Origin: JBHJHK01 sp050330975
Lineage (GTDB): Bacteria > Pseudomonadota > Gammaproteobacteria > Competibacterales > Competibacteraceae
Assembly: GCA_050330975.1 (NCBI GenBank)
Contig: JBHJHK010000109.1
Location: 1 to 31,681, forward strand
Reading direction: 5' to 3'
DNA length: 31,681 nt
Every line of letters begins with the position of its first letter. Position 1 is the stretch's first letter. The notes beneath the pieces are model-generated. The model was given only the letters and a program-made list of their open reading frames with translations. It searched no databases and was not told the origin of the DNA. Both the position numbers and the translations under genes were made by a program. Of this stretch, positions 13,952-23,800 are shown in pieces.

Positions 13952-15877
13952 TCAGGCGGTGGGCCGGCCGTAGCCCAGCTCGGCCAACACAGCCTGGATT
14001 TCCACCAAAATGGCCGGGTCGTCGATGGTGGCCGGGGTGTTGTAGGCCTCGCCGTCGGCGATCTTGCGCATGGTGGCCCGCAGCACCTTCCCCGAACGAG
14101 TCTTGGGCAGCCTGGGCACCACTACGGCGTGCTTGAAGGCCGCCACGGGGCCAATCTGCTCCCGGACCAGCTGGATACACTCCTTGACCACTGCCTCGGG
14201 ATTTTGCTCCACGCCGCTTTTGAGCACCAAGAACCCCAAGGGCAACTGCCCCTTGAGGTCATCGGCCACCCCGGTGACGGCACACTCGGCCACGGCCGGG
14301 TGGGTGGAGAGGACCTCCTCCATGGCCCCGGTGGACAGCCGGTGACCGGCGACGTTGATGACATCGTCGGTGCGGGACATGACAAATACATAGCCATCGC
14401 CGTCGATAAAGCCGGCATCGCCGGTTTCGTAGTAGCCGGGGAAGTGGCTGAAGTAGGCTTTTTGGTAGCGCTCGGGGGCGTTCCACAGGGTGGGGAAAGT
14501 CCCCGGGGGCAGGGGCAATTTGACCACTAGGGCGCCGATGTCCCCCGCCGGTACCTCCTGTTGCTCGTCGTCGAGGACTCGGACGTCGTAACCCGGCGCC
14601 GGCCGCGCCGGAGAACCGGGCTTGACGGGGAGGGTTTCCACCCCCGTGCAGTTGGCGCAGATGGCCCAACCCGTCTCGGTCTGCCACCAGTGATCCACCA
14701 CCGGCACTTGGAGGGTCTTGCCGGCCCACAACAGGGTGTCGGGGTCGCAGCGCTCCCCGGCCAAAAACAAGGTCCGCAGGCTCTCGGTGTTGTAGCGGGC
14801 CAAGTGGCTGGCCTGGTAATCCTCTTTTTTGATGGCCCGCAGGGCGGTGGGAGCGGTGAATAACACCCGCACCTGGTGTTGCTCGATCACCCGCCAAAAG
14901 GCCCCGGGGTCGGGGGTGCCCACGGGCTTGCCTTCGTAGACCAGGGTGGCGTTGCCGTGGAGCAAGGGCCCATAGACGATATAGGAGTGACCCACCACCC
15001 AGCCCACGTCGGAGGCGGCCCAAAACACCTCCCCGGGCTCGGTGTTGTAGATGTGTTTCATGGTCCAGTGGAGGGCCACGGCGTGGCCGCCGTTGTCCCG
15101 CACCACCCCCTTGGGGGCACCGGTGGTACGGGAGGTGTAGAGGTTGTAGAGGGGGTCGGTGGCCGCCAGGGGGACACTGGGATGGGGTTGGGCCGCGGCG
15201 AGGGCCGCCTCCCAATCCGCGTCCCGTTGGGCCATCAGCTCGGCGACGCTCTGGGGGCGTTGATAGATAAAACAGCGACTCGGCTTGTGGCGCGCCTGGT
15301 CAATGGCGGCGTCCAACAGGGGCTTGTAGGGCACGATGCGGTTGGGCTCGATGCCACAGGAGGCGGTCATCACCACCTTGGGTGTGGCGTCGTCGATGCG
15401 CACCGCCAGCTCGTGGGCGGCAAAGCCGCCAAACACCACCGAGTGGATGGCCCCGAGGCGGGCGCAGGCCAACATGGCAAACACCGCTTCGGGGATCATG
15501 GGCATGTAGATCACCACCCGGTCGCCACGGCTCACCCCGGCGCCGGCGAGCATCCCCGCCACCCGGGCCACCCGGTCTTGCAGGTCCAGGTAGCTGTAGG
15601 TTTTGACGGTTTGGGTGACGGGACTGTCGTAGATCAGCGCCAAACGCTCGCCGTGTCCCGCCTCCACGTGGCGGTCGACGGCGTTGTAGCAGGTGTTGAG
15701 CTCCCCCCCCACAAACCAGCGTCCCGTGGGCGCCTCACTGCAGTCGAGGACCGAGGAATAGGGGGTGTGCCAATGGATGGACCGGGCGGCTTCCCCCCAA
15801 AAACCCTCGGGGTCAGTGACGGAACGCCGGTAGAGGTCGGCGTAGGTGGTGGTCGCTGGGGTGGTATCAATGGCCAT
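13952..15877 (-). CDS. prpE: Propionate--CoA ligase (propionyl-CoA synthetase)
   Basis: A 641-residue ANL-family ligase that activates propionate with ATP and CoA to propionyl-CoA. The early motif 'FWGEAARSIHWHTPYSSVLD' with 'RWFVGGELNTCYNAVDRH' is characteristic of PrpE rather than acetyl-CoA synthetase, whose start differs. Other motifs are 'VVIYMPMIPEAVFAMLAC', 'DHWWQTETGWAI', 'YYETGDAG' and the C-terminal 'PKTRSGKVLRATMRK' whose Lys is the regulatory acetylation and catalytic site. One oddity: the A3 phosphate loop reads 'YTSRTTGAPKGVVRDNGG', with Arg where Gly is nearly invariant (codon CGT instead of GGT). ATG 15877 follows GAGGGG. It heads the operon with mutA, mutB and meaB, which suits propionate entering the TCA cycle via methylmalonyl-CoA, although propionyl-CoA carboxylase must lie elsewhere. 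Confidence 0.93.
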   Translation of the reverse strand: MAIDTTPATTTYADLYRRSVTDPEGFWGEAARSIHWHTPYSSVLDCSEAPTGRWFVGGELNTCYNAVDRHVEAGHGERLALIYDSPVTQTVKTYSYLDLQDRVARVAGMLAGAGVSRGDRVVIYMPMIPEAVFAMLACARLGAIHSVVFGGFAAHELAVRIDDATPKVVMTASCGIEPNRIVPYKPLLDAAIDQARHKPSRCFIYQRPQSVAELMAQRDADWEAALAAAQPHPSVPLAATDPLYNLYTSRTTGAPKGVVRDNGGHAVALHWTMKHIYNTEPGEVFWAASDVGWVVGHSYIVYGPLLHGNATLVYEGKPVGTPDPGAFWRVIEQHQVRVLFTAPTALRAIKKEDYQASHLARYNTESLRTLFLAGERCDPDTLLWAGKTLQVPVVDHWWQTETGWAICANCTGVETLPVKPGSPARPAPGYDVRVLDDEQQEVPAGDIGALVVKLPLPPGTFPTLWNAPERYQKAYFSHFPGYYETGDAGFIDGDGYVFVMSRTDDVINVAGHRLSTGAMEEVLSTHPAVAECAVTGVADDLKGQLPLGFLVLKSGVEQNPEAVVKECIQLVREQIGPVAAFKHAVVVPRLPKTRSGKVLRATMRKIADGEAYNTPATIDDPAILVEIQAVLAELGYGRPTA

Positions 15878-16044
15878 GGCAAGCGTTCCCCTCGGTGGAA
15901 AGATGGATTGTTGGCGGGGTCTGTTTGAACTTTTCCCCGGATTTTAAACACCGCTGCAATTGATCATTGTAACCCTCGCGGCGTTCCTGGCAACGCACAA
16001 GGGAATTTGTGACCCGTGCTCCCCCTCTAAGTAGACGAATATTT

Positions 16045-16060
16045 TCCCAATATCTTGGGA
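16045..16060. promoter_or_regulatory. Inverted repeat between divergent prpE and chaN-like genes
   Basis: TCCCAA (16045-16050) and TTGGGA (16055-16060) form a perfect 6-4-6 dyad in the 261-bp divergent intergenic region, at the most AT-rich part of it. It could be an operator for either gene. No regulator gene is adjacent and no clear promoter hexamers were identified. Confidence 0.3.
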
Positions 16061-16138
16061 GGTTCCACGGGGCGGACTTCATCAAACCAGCTCGTCCCGC
16101 ACCTCTAGAGCCCACCCCGCTGCTCCCCGAGGAACGCC

Positions 16139-17407
16139 ATGCCTCAACCTCACCCGCGCCGTTTTACGGCGGCGGCCGTCCTCGCCCTGGCCACGGCGGC
16201 CGTCGGCACCGCCACGGCGCCCCACCTGTGGTCTGCCGACGCCAACCCTTCCCCTTTGGCCACAGAGGGCACCGCGGCCACCTGTCCCACCCCGGGTCGA
16301 TGGATCGATCCCGCCAGCGGCGAGCCCGTGCCGGTGGCCAGCCTGATCCGGGATATCGCCCAAAGGGCCGTGGTGCTGTTGGGGGAAAACCACGCCAACG
16401 CCGAACACCACCGCTGGCAGCTCCACACCCTCGCCGCCCTCCACGGCCACCGCCCGGGGTTAGCGGTGGGCTTTGAAATGTTTCCCCGGGCCAAACAGCC
16501 GGTGTTGGACGCCTGGGCCGCGGGAGAACTCGACGAAACGGCCTTTCTCGAGGGGGTGGACTGGCGCCGAGTGTGGGGGTTTGACCCGGTATTTTACTTG
16601 CCGCTGTTTCACTTTGTCCGCCAGCAGCGGCTGCCCATGGTGGCCCTCAACGTCGAGCGCAGCCTGGTGTCGCAGGTGGGGCGTGAGGGGCTCGATGCCA
16701 TACCCGCCACCGCCCTCGAGGGGGTGAGTAGGCCGGCGCCGGCGAGCACCGCCTATCGCCGAGAGTTGGCCCTTTCCTACGGCGCCCACGGCCACCACGG
16801 GTCCAACCCACCGAGTGCGACCACCGACCCCGCCGCCGATCCCCTGGCGGCCCTGGCCAGCGATGGGGGCTTCCAGCGCTTTGTGGAGGCCCAACTCCTC
16901 TGGGACCGAGCCATGGCCGAGGCCCTGGCGGCGGCTCGCCAGGACGGACGCCTGGCCGTGGGAATCATGGGGGCCGGCCATGTGGCCCACGGCTTTGGGG
17001 TGGCCCACCAGCTGCGGGACTTGGGGGTCGAAGAAGTGGTCACGCTGTTGCCCATGACCTCGACCGAGGCCTGCCAATATCGAGCCGGAGTGGCCGATGC
17101 GGTCTTTGTGGTCCCCGACCCCAGCGAATCCCCCACCCCCCCCCGGCCTCTGCTGGGGGTGAGGGTGGATGCCTTTGACGGCGGAGTGCGGGTGGTCCAG
17201 GTGGGTCGCGACAGCATCGCCGCTGGGGCGGGTCTGCGCACCGATGACGTCATCACCCGGGCCGGGGGCCGGCCCCTGGGGGTGCCTGGAGAGCTCATCG
17301 ACCTCATCCGATCCACCCCCTGGGGGGCCTGGCTGCCCCTCACGGTGACCCGGGGCGAAGAGACCCTGGAGCTGGTGGCCAAATTCCCCCCCCGGGCGAC
17401 GCCGTGA
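16139..17407 (+). CDS. ChaN-family (DUF399) haem-binding-like exported protein with C-terminal PDZ domain
   Basis: A 422-residue exported protein. Residues 1 to about 33 form a signal peptide (Arg-rich start, then 'AAAVLALATAAVGTATA'). About 60-325 is a ChaN/DUF399 domain: 'VVLLGENHANAEHHRWQL', 'GLAVGFEMFPRAKQPVLD', 'ALNVERSLVSQVGREGL' and 'IMGAGHVAHGFGV'. About 335-420 is PDZ-like, with 'LLGVRVDAF', 'DSIAAGAGLRTDDVITRAGG' and 'IRSTPWGAWLPLTV'. ChaN binds haem and is linked to iron uptake in Campylobacter; the conserved GENH and GHV histidines suit metal or haem handling, but catalysis is not established. ATG 16139 follows GAGGAACGCC. No lipobox Cys is evident, so it is probably periplasmic and not a lipoprotein. 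Its stop overlaps the start of the M1-like peptidase, suggesting a joint periplasmic task. Confidence 0.87.
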   Translation: MPQPHPRRFTAAAVLALATAAVGTATAPHLWSADANPSPLATEGTAATCPTPGRWIDPASGEPVPVASLIRDIAQRAVVLLGENHANAEHHRWQLHTLAALHGHRPGLAVGFEMFPRAKQPVLDAWAAGELDETAFLEGVDWRRVWGFDPVFYLPLFHFVRQQRLPMVALNVERSLVSQVGREGLDAIPATALEGVSRPAPASTAYRRELALSYGAHGHHGSNPPSATTDPAADPLAALASDGGFQRFVEAQLLWDRAMAEALAAARQDGRLAVGIMGAGHVAHGFGVAHQLRDLGVEEVVTLLPMTSTEACQYRAGVADAVFVVPDPSESPTPPRPLLGVRVDAFDGGVRVVQVGRDSIAAGAGLRTDDVITRAGGRPLGVPGELIDLIRSTPWGAWLPLTVTRGEETLELVAKFPPRATP

Positions 17408-19434
17408 GGCTGGCGGCGACCCTAGTGGCCACCTTGGCCACGGCGACCGCCCTGACCGGCCGAGCCCAGGAAGCCCCGGAGACGGTCCAGGCCACGGCGC
17501 CGGCGGCCTACACCCACCACATCACCGCCACCCTCGACCCCGCAGCTGGCCGTCTACAGGTGGTGGATCGGATCCAGGTGGCTGGGCGAAGGGATTACGC
17601 CTTTGTCCTGGCTCCGGGCTTGCGCCTGGTGGAAGTGACCGTGGACGGCACCCGGGCAGAGCTGCCGGGAACCAGCCCCGGGGGCTATCGTCTCCCCTTG
17701 GAGCCCGCCACCCGGGAGCTGGAAATTGCCGTCGCCGGCACATTGCCCCCACCCCGGGGGCAGCGGGGCGCCTTGGGCCCCGACCACCCGGTGATGGGCC
17801 CCGAAGGCAGCTACCTGCCGGGGGGTTGGCTGCCCTGGCCAAGGGGCGAGACGGCCAGCTACCGCTTGGCGGTTGCCGTTCCCCGGGATCAACGGGTGGT
17901 GGCCGAGGGTCGACGATTGGCGGAAACCCGCGAGGCGGGGCAGTGGCGCGGGGTGTTTGCCAGTCGCCGAGCGGCTCCGGCTCCGGCCCTGTTCGCCGGG
18001 CCTTGGGCCGTCGATCAAGGGCCATCCCACGGCGGAGTCATACCCCTGCGGAGCTATTTCTATCCCGAACACCGCCCCCTGGCGGCGAGTTATTTCCGGG
18101 CCGCCGGCGACTTCTTGGCCCGTTACAGCCGCGCCATTGGCCCCTACCCCTTCGATGAGTTTCGCATCGTCGCCGCGCCCCTCCCCGTGGGGTTGGGGTT
18201 TCGGGGTCTCACCTATGTCAGCCGGCAAATTGTGCCGTTGCCCTACATGCGGGGGCGCTCCTTGGCCCACGAGATCCTCCACAACTGGTGGGGCAACGGG
18301 GTCTACATCGACTACGCCCGGGGCAACTGGGGGGAGGGCTTGACCACCTATCAAGCCGACCACGCCCTGGCCGAGGACCAAAGTCCCGCCGTCGCCCGCC
18401 AGCTGCGGATCGATTGGTTGGCGGACTTCGCCGCCCTGCCGGCCGATCGCGATCGACCACTGGTGGATTTCACCGTCCGCCACCATCGGGCGGCCCAGAT
18501 CGTAGGCTATGGCAAGGGGGCCTTGGTGTTCCACATGCTGCGCCGACGCCTGGGGGAAGCGGCCTTCACCGAGGCCCTACAGGACTTTTGGCGCACTTGG
18601 CAATTTCGCACCGCCACCTGGGAGGATCTCCAAAGGGCCTTTGAAGGGGCCAGCGGGGAAGACCTGGAGGTTTTCTTTCGCCAGTGGCTGACCCGCCCGG
18701 GGGCGCCCCAGCTGGCCCTGGTGGACGCCAGCACCACGGCGGTGGACGGGGGCTTTGAGGTGCACTTGACCCTGGCCCAGACTCAAGACGCCGAACCCTA
18801 CATGCTGGAAATACCCGTGGTGGTGGAGACTCCGGAGGGCCCCGAGACCCAATGGGTGACCCTCCATGGCCCCCGGCGGGAGGTGGTGGTACCGGTGACG
18901 AGCCCACCCCTGGCCGTGGCCGTGGACCCCGATTTCGACCTCTTTCGCCGCCTGCTCCCCGCCGAGCGCCCCTTGACCCTGCGGGATGTGTGGCTAGCCG
19001 AGGACGCCCAGTTGGCGGTGGTGGCAGACGAGGGGGCTCACAGGTTGGCCTTCGCCCTCGCCCGGCGCCTGCGGGACGAACCCACCGCGGCCGTGGACCT
19101 CCAGGCCCTAGACCCCCAGCGCGGGGCGTTGATCATCGCCGTTGGCGACGGTTTAGCCGAGGTCTTGGCGACCCTGGACATCGCCATCCCACCCCCGCTG
19201 GCTGCCCCTGGGAGTCGAGCCCGGGTATGGACTACGACCCCGGCGGCCGGGGGGGCGGTGGCCATCGTCGCCGCCGCCGATGTCCAAGCCCTGGCGCAAC
19301 TGGCGGGCCCCCTCCCCCACTACGGGCGCCAGAGCTATCTCTGGTTTGGCGAAGGCACCCGGGCGAGAGTCCGAGGGGTCTGGGGGGTGGGAGACAATCC
19401 GTTGCGCCGGAGGTTATCCAGGGCCGACCCTTGA
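17404..19434 (+). CDS. M1-family-like exported zinc metallopeptidase
   Basis: A 676-residue exported protein with an N-terminal signal peptide (about 1-22, ending near 'GRAQEA'). A beta-rich N-terminal domain leads to a gluzincin core: HEILH at 289-293 and Glu 311 in 'GNWGEGLTTYQ', the exact HExxH-18-E spacing of M1 peptidases. 'HNWWGNGVYIDY' is also M1-like. The exopeptidase GAMEN motif is replaced by 'PVGLGFRGLTYVSR' (261-274), so classic aminopeptidase activity is doubtful. Residues about 520-676 are an extra C-terminal part I do not recognise. GTG start 17404 overlaps the upstream TGA (GTGA), giving tight coupling with the ChaN-PDZ gene. The stop is tail-to-tail with the isochorismatase gene, overlapping by 21 bp. 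Confidence 0.85.
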   Translation: MRLAATLVATLATATALTGRAQEAPETVQATAPAAYTHHITATLDPAAGRLQVVDRIQVAGRRDYAFVLAPGLRLVEVTVDGTRAELPGTSPGGYRLPLEPATRELEIAVAGTLPPPRGQRGALGPDHPVMGPEGSYLPGGWLPWPRGETASYRLAVAVPRDQRVVAEGRRLAETREAGQWRGVFASRRAAPAPALFAGPWAVDQGPSHGGVIPLRSYFYPEHRPLAASYFRAAGDFLARYSRAIGPYPFDEFRIVAAPLPVGLGFRGLTYVSRQIVPLPYMRGRSLAHEILHNWWGNGVYIDYARGNWGEGLTTYQADHALAEDQSPAVARQLRIDWLADFAALPADRDRPLVDFTVRHHRAAQIVGYGKGALVFHMLRRRLGEAAFTEALQDFWRTWQFRTATWEDLQRAFEGASGEDLEVFFRQWLTRPGAPQLALVDASTTAVDGGFEVHLTLAQTQDAEPYMLEIPVVVETPEGPETQWVTLHGPRREVVVPVTSPPLAVAVDPDFDLFRRLLPAERPLTLRDVWLAEDAQLAVVADEGAHRLAFALARRLRDEPTAAVDLQALDPQRGALIIAVGDGLAEVLATLDIAIPPPLAAPGSRARVWTTTPAAGGAVAIVAAADVQALAQLAGPLPHYGRQSYLWFGEGTRARVRGVWGVGDNPLRRRLSRADP

Positions 19435-20160
19435 GGCGGCCGCCTGGGCCAACAGCCCCGCCACCACGGCGGCGCTGTCGCTCACCACTCCGAAGATCCC
19501 GTCCTCCACGGTCACCATGTGGACCGCCGCCCGGTGGGCGTAGGGATCGCCGCTGGCGCAGGCATCCTCGATGAGCAGGCATTGGAAGTGGCGATCGCAA
19601 GCCTCCCGCAGGGTGGAGTGGACGCAGACATCGGTGGTGCAGCCACTGAAGAGCAGATACTCGATGCCCTTGGCCCGGAGCACCGCCTCGAGGTCGGTGT
19701 AGGTGAAGGAGCCGTTGGCGGTTTTATCCACCACCACGTCCTCGGGGAGGACAGTGAGCTCGGGAACCAGCTCAAAGCCCGGGTTACCCCGGCACATGAT
19801 GGCCGTGCCCTCGAGGCCGGCGCGACCTCGCCGCCAGCGGCGGTAGGGGGTCAAATCCGCCCCGTCGGCCCGATAGCCCTGGCGGGTGTAGACGATGAGA
19901 CACCCCGCCCGGCGGGCGGCGGCGATCACCCGGTTGACGGCGGGCAAGATGGACCTAAGCGGCGTGGGGTCGTAGCCTTTGCGGGCGAAGTAACCCTCGG
20001 GGGAGAGGAAATCCACCTGGAGGTCGATCACCAATAGCGCCGTGGCCGGGGGTTCCAAACGGCCGTGGTAGGGAAAGGGGAAGGGGCGCCCGGCGATGGC
20101 GATGGCGGCGGTTGGGGGGGAAACGTCGACCACGGGCGTGACTCCAGGGGGGTTGTCCAC
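19414..20160 (-). CDS. Isochorismatase-family cysteine hydrolase
   Basis: A 248-residue cysteine hydrolase. After about 40 N-terminal residues the fold starts with 'ALLVIDLQVDFLSPEGYF' (catalytic Asp), continues with 'VVDKTANGSFTYTDLEAVLR' (Lys of the triad) and 'FSGCTTDVCVHSTLREACD' (nucleophilic Cys in DVC), then 'DACASGDPYAH'. Relatives include nicotinamidase, ureidoacrylate and biuret hydrolases, N-carbamoylsarcosine amidase and isochorismatase. The insert 'GYRADGADLTPYRRWRRGR' resembles amidohydrolase members rather than true isochorismatase, but the substrate cannot be named. The start is set at GTG 20160, where AGGAGG lies ten bases upstream; longer readings would run into the divergent rhodanese gene. 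The 3' end overlaps the convergent peptidase gene by 21 bp. Confidence 0.88.
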   Translation of the reverse strand: MDNPPGVTPVVDVSPPTAAIAIAGRPFPFPYHGRLEPPATALLVIDLQVDFLSPEGYFARKGYDPTPLRSILPAVNRVIAAARRAGCLIVYTRQGYRADGADLTPYRRWRRGRAGLEGTAIMCRGNPGFELVPELTVLPEDVVVDKTANGSFTYTDLEAVLRAKGIEYLLFSGCTTDVCVHSTLREACDRHFQCLLIEDACASGDPYAHRAAVHMVTVEDGIFGVVSDSAAVVAGLLAQAAASRVGPG

Positions 20161-20170
20161 AGGCCCCCAG

Positions 20171-20176
20171 CCTCCT
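20171..20176 (-). promoter_or_regulatory. Ribosome binding site fixing the isochorismatase-family start
   Basis: AGGAGG on the minus strand, ten bases before the GTG at 20160. It supports this start over upstream in-frame starts that overlap the rhodanese gene. Confidence 0.6.
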
Positions 20177-20287
20177 GGCGGCTCACCGCCGGCCCCGAGG
20201 CTGGACTTGAGTACCACGGCAACAGACAATGCCGATGCGAGTTCTTTCCCCTCATTGTATCCCTTCCCAGCCCGTAGGATCTCCACC

Positions 20288-20644
20288 ATGACCACCACCA
20301 TTGTCGACCTCTCTCCCACGGATGCCGCCGAGCGCTTTGAACGCAATGAAGTCAGCATTATCGACGTGCGGGAGCCGGTGGAATACGCCTTTGAGCGCAT
20401 CAAGGGGGCTTTGTTGATGCCCATGTCCACCTTTGATTCCCAAAAGCTACCCCGGGCCACCGACCGGGTGTGGGTATTTCACTGCGGTTCCGGCAAGCGC
20501 TCCCGCCGGGTGTGCGAGTTGTGCCAGGCGGCGGGGTGGGATGACGTCAGCCACATCGATGGTGGTATCGCCGCCTGGAAGGCTGCGGGCTTGCCGGTGG
20601 TGACCATCAACCCCGCCAACGGCAGTTTGCGGGTGCCTCAATAA
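20288..20644 (+). CDS. Single-domain rhodanese-like protein
   Basis: A 118-residue single rhodanese domain, probably cytoplasmic. 'VSIIDVREPVEYAFERIKGA' is the CH2A-like start and 'VWVFHCGSGKRSRRVCELC' holds the active-site loop with Cys 66 (CGSGKR). The end 'HIDGGIAAWKAAGLPV' is classic. Such proteins transfer sulfane sulfur to thiol or cyanide acceptors, and several act in sulfur trafficking. The ATG at 20288 follows GTAGGAT. The gene diverges from the isochorismatase-type gene with 127 bp between the starts, so the two may share a regulatory region, but no dyad was seen there. It lies just before the AT-rich inserted-looking gene. Confidence 0.92.
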   Translation: MTTTIVDLSPTDAAERFERNEVSIIDVREPVEYAFERIKGALLMPMSTFDSQKLPRATDRVWVFHCGSGKRSRRVCELCQAAGWDDVSHIDGGIAAWKAAGLPVVTINPANGSLRVPQ

Positions 20645-20898
20645 AGGTGCCTCGTACAGCATAGTCTCGATTTCCCGAGCTTCGCTCACCCCGGAAACAG
20701 TTTCAAGCCCATAACCCTCTCCCACCCGTGCAGCGGATGGGAGGCCTGGTCATTTTCAAATCACCGCCCTCGATTCAGTTGGGAGACTAATATATTTAGC
20801 TTAGCTTTTTTCAAACTGGACAGCAGAAGTGCTCATCTCGTCCACAGGCAAAAGCCAACCCCCAAAACAGGACATCCAACTTCAAGGATAGTGGATTC

Positions 20899-23800
20899 AT
20901 GAAACCCAATCACTCAAACGCAATCATTTTTTTCGTTTTTTTGATGTCGGGCTTTTGTGGCTTAATTTATCAATCAGTATGGTCGCATTATTTAAAATTA
21001 GTCCTGGGCCATGCCGCCTATGGACAAACCGTAGTCATTGTGGTTTTCATGGGCGGATTGGCGTTGGGTTCGGCTGCGGCAGGATATGCTATGAAATTCT
21101 GCAAGCATCCCCTCATTTGGTTTGCAGCATGCGAATTGGCGTTGGGTTTATTTGCAGTTTTTTTTCACAATATTTTTGTTTCCTTCAGCGAGCAACTCTA
21201 TACATTCTTAAACCAAAGCAACGACAATGCACTTGGAGGAACACTCAAATGGTTCGGCAGCATTGCCATCATATTACCTCAATCCATTCTAATGGGAGCC
21301 ACATTTCCATTAATCAGCGCAGCTTTAATCAGAAAAAAACCTGAAAACCTAGGCAGAACACTGGGGTTATTGTATTTTCTCAACAGCTTTGGGGCAGCCA
21401 TCGGGGTATTGGTCAGTGCCTTTTTGCTTATTCCAAGCCTGGGTCTACCCGGCGCAATATTGACAGCGGGTCTCTTGGAAACCCTACTCGCCTTTGCCAT
21501 ATGGGTCACCCATAAACGCGAACAAAATCACACAAGCGCCACCATACCTGCTTCTTTTTTCAAAACAATCGGCTCCAGGCCTTCGGAACGACAACCACAC
21601 CAGCTCATTATTCCCCTCTTTGCGGTCACATTCATTTCTTCCATGGCTTCATTTTTTTATGAGATTGCCTGGATCAGGCTGCTCAGCTTGGTATTCGGAT
21701 CGTCAGTCTATTCTTTTGAAGTCATGCTGAGCGCCTTTATATTTGGCCTTGCCTTTGGAGGCCTGCTGATGAGAAAACGCATAAATCATCTCACAGACCC
21801 TCTAGCGGCATTGGGCAAAATACAAATTATCATGGGCATCACTGCGGTTCTCACAATTCCGCTCTACAACTATCTCCCCGGATTCATGAGTATTATTCTG
21901 AACACGTTAGAACGCGATGAGATGGGGTATGGTATTTACCATGTCACTAATTTAGTTCTATCCCTCTCCATAATGTTGCCCTCATCGGTCGCAGCTGGTA
22001 TGACATTGCCATTAATAACCAGCATTTTGCTTAAGAAATGTGGCCGTGAAAGCATGGTGGGCCAGACCTACGCCTGGAACACCCTGGGGGCCATCATCGG
22101 CGTTCTGCTTGCAGTTCATCTGATCATGCCCATCTTGGGCACGAGAAACCTCCTCTTAATGGGAGGCATCATCGACAGCTCACTGGGCGCACTTATAATA
22201 TTTGCCGCAACGAAAAACCCCAAGTTCACTTCGAACAAGAGCAACCCAGCTTGGGCCATGACTACAGCATTGTTTTTTCTCACGAGCGCATTGATTTTCC
22301 AACTAGATCCCCACAAAATGCTCTCAGGCGTTTATCGAACTGGGGAAGCACAACTCGCTGAAAACGTGAACATAGAGTTCCTAGAAGACGGCAAGACGGC
22401 CAGCATCAGCCTTGTCAGCACCAATGGATTCAAACAAATCAGCACCAATGGCAAACCCGATGCAGCCATAAATACTGCCCATGGGGAGCCGGCAGTTGAC
22501 GAAGTCACTATGGTCATGTTGGGAGCCCTACCTTTGGCTCTTTCGCCCAAAATACACCATGTGGCCAATATCGGCTTTGGCTCTGGATTGACTACCCACA
22601 CTCTGCTGGCGAGCCCACATATCCAAACTGTAGACACCATCGAAATCGAACACAAAGTCATTGAAGCCTCTAAAGGTTTTGGGGAAACCGTGGCGCGAGC
22701 ATATGACGACTCACGCAGCCAAATCCACATCGAGGACGCCAGAACTTTTTTTGCCAGTCAAGACAAACAATACGACTTAATCGTCTCCGAGCCATCAAAC
22801 CCATGGGTCAGTGGAGTCGCCAATTTATTCACAACTGAATTCTACGGACACCTGAAAACCAATCTCAGCGAAAATGGTATTTTAGTACAATGGACGCATC
22901 TATACGAAATAAACACTCAGTTGATCGCATCCATTTTTAAAGCACTAGAACCAAACTTTGACAAATTTGCCCTCTACAACATTGACGATGGAAACCTAAT
23001 TTTTGTCGCCACGTCAGGCGACATCGATCTCACTGCCATCTCCCCTGAGCCATTTAGCTATCCAGACCTTCGCCCACTTCTGAGTCGCGTCGGCATTGAG
23101 GAGCCCCATGACATTGCCATAAGATACTTGGGCGACCAAGAGACTTTCGCTCCATTCTTCAATTCGTTTCCCATTGCAGCCAACGCCGACTACTTCCCCA
23201 TTCTCTCCTACCGCGCACCGAAATCTTTCTTCATAGGACAAGACTCATCGTTGGCAGGACTCACGACCACATCAATACCCATCAACAACACGTGGAATCA
23301 ACCCACTTGGTCCAAAATCGCAGACTTCACACCAAGCTCTAGAAACAGATCATTCTATGCCAGAAGACTTGGGGAGGCACGCAGCTATTACGATCATATT
23401 ATCCAGGGGAATTCCAGCACAATCGACTCATCGGACATGGCAACCATTCACTCTCAAGTGGAACACAGATTATCGAATTGCGAACTCGGTACGCCACTAG
23501 AAGCGTTTTCACATGAAGAGGAACTTCGCTTTTTACTTGGTAGATTGTATTCCTATCTCACCCCCGATCAACTGATGAAAATCTGGCAAGTCAATGGATG
23601 GGGCCGCTGTCGAGAGGAGATGTCACCTTGGCTAACACACTGGCTCGATCTCCACAAAGCCACCATTGACAGGCAGTGGCTGGAGGTATTCCACCATGCC
23701 AATGCTCTCCTCACCACAAACTGGCAGGATCCCTATGAACGCTTGCCTCTCCAGTCAGTTGAGTATTTGCTCATTACAGGGCTCAACGCCGCTGGCTTAT

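Noticed and set aside
14876..15928. A 350-codon plus-strand frame opposite prpE
   Set aside because: Antisense shadow of prpE with the same compositional signature and no motif.
20716..20744. CCTCTCCCACCC...GGATGGGAGG hairpin after the rhodanese gene
   Set aside because: The stem has a mismatch and no T-tract, so it is not distinctive enough to call a terminator.
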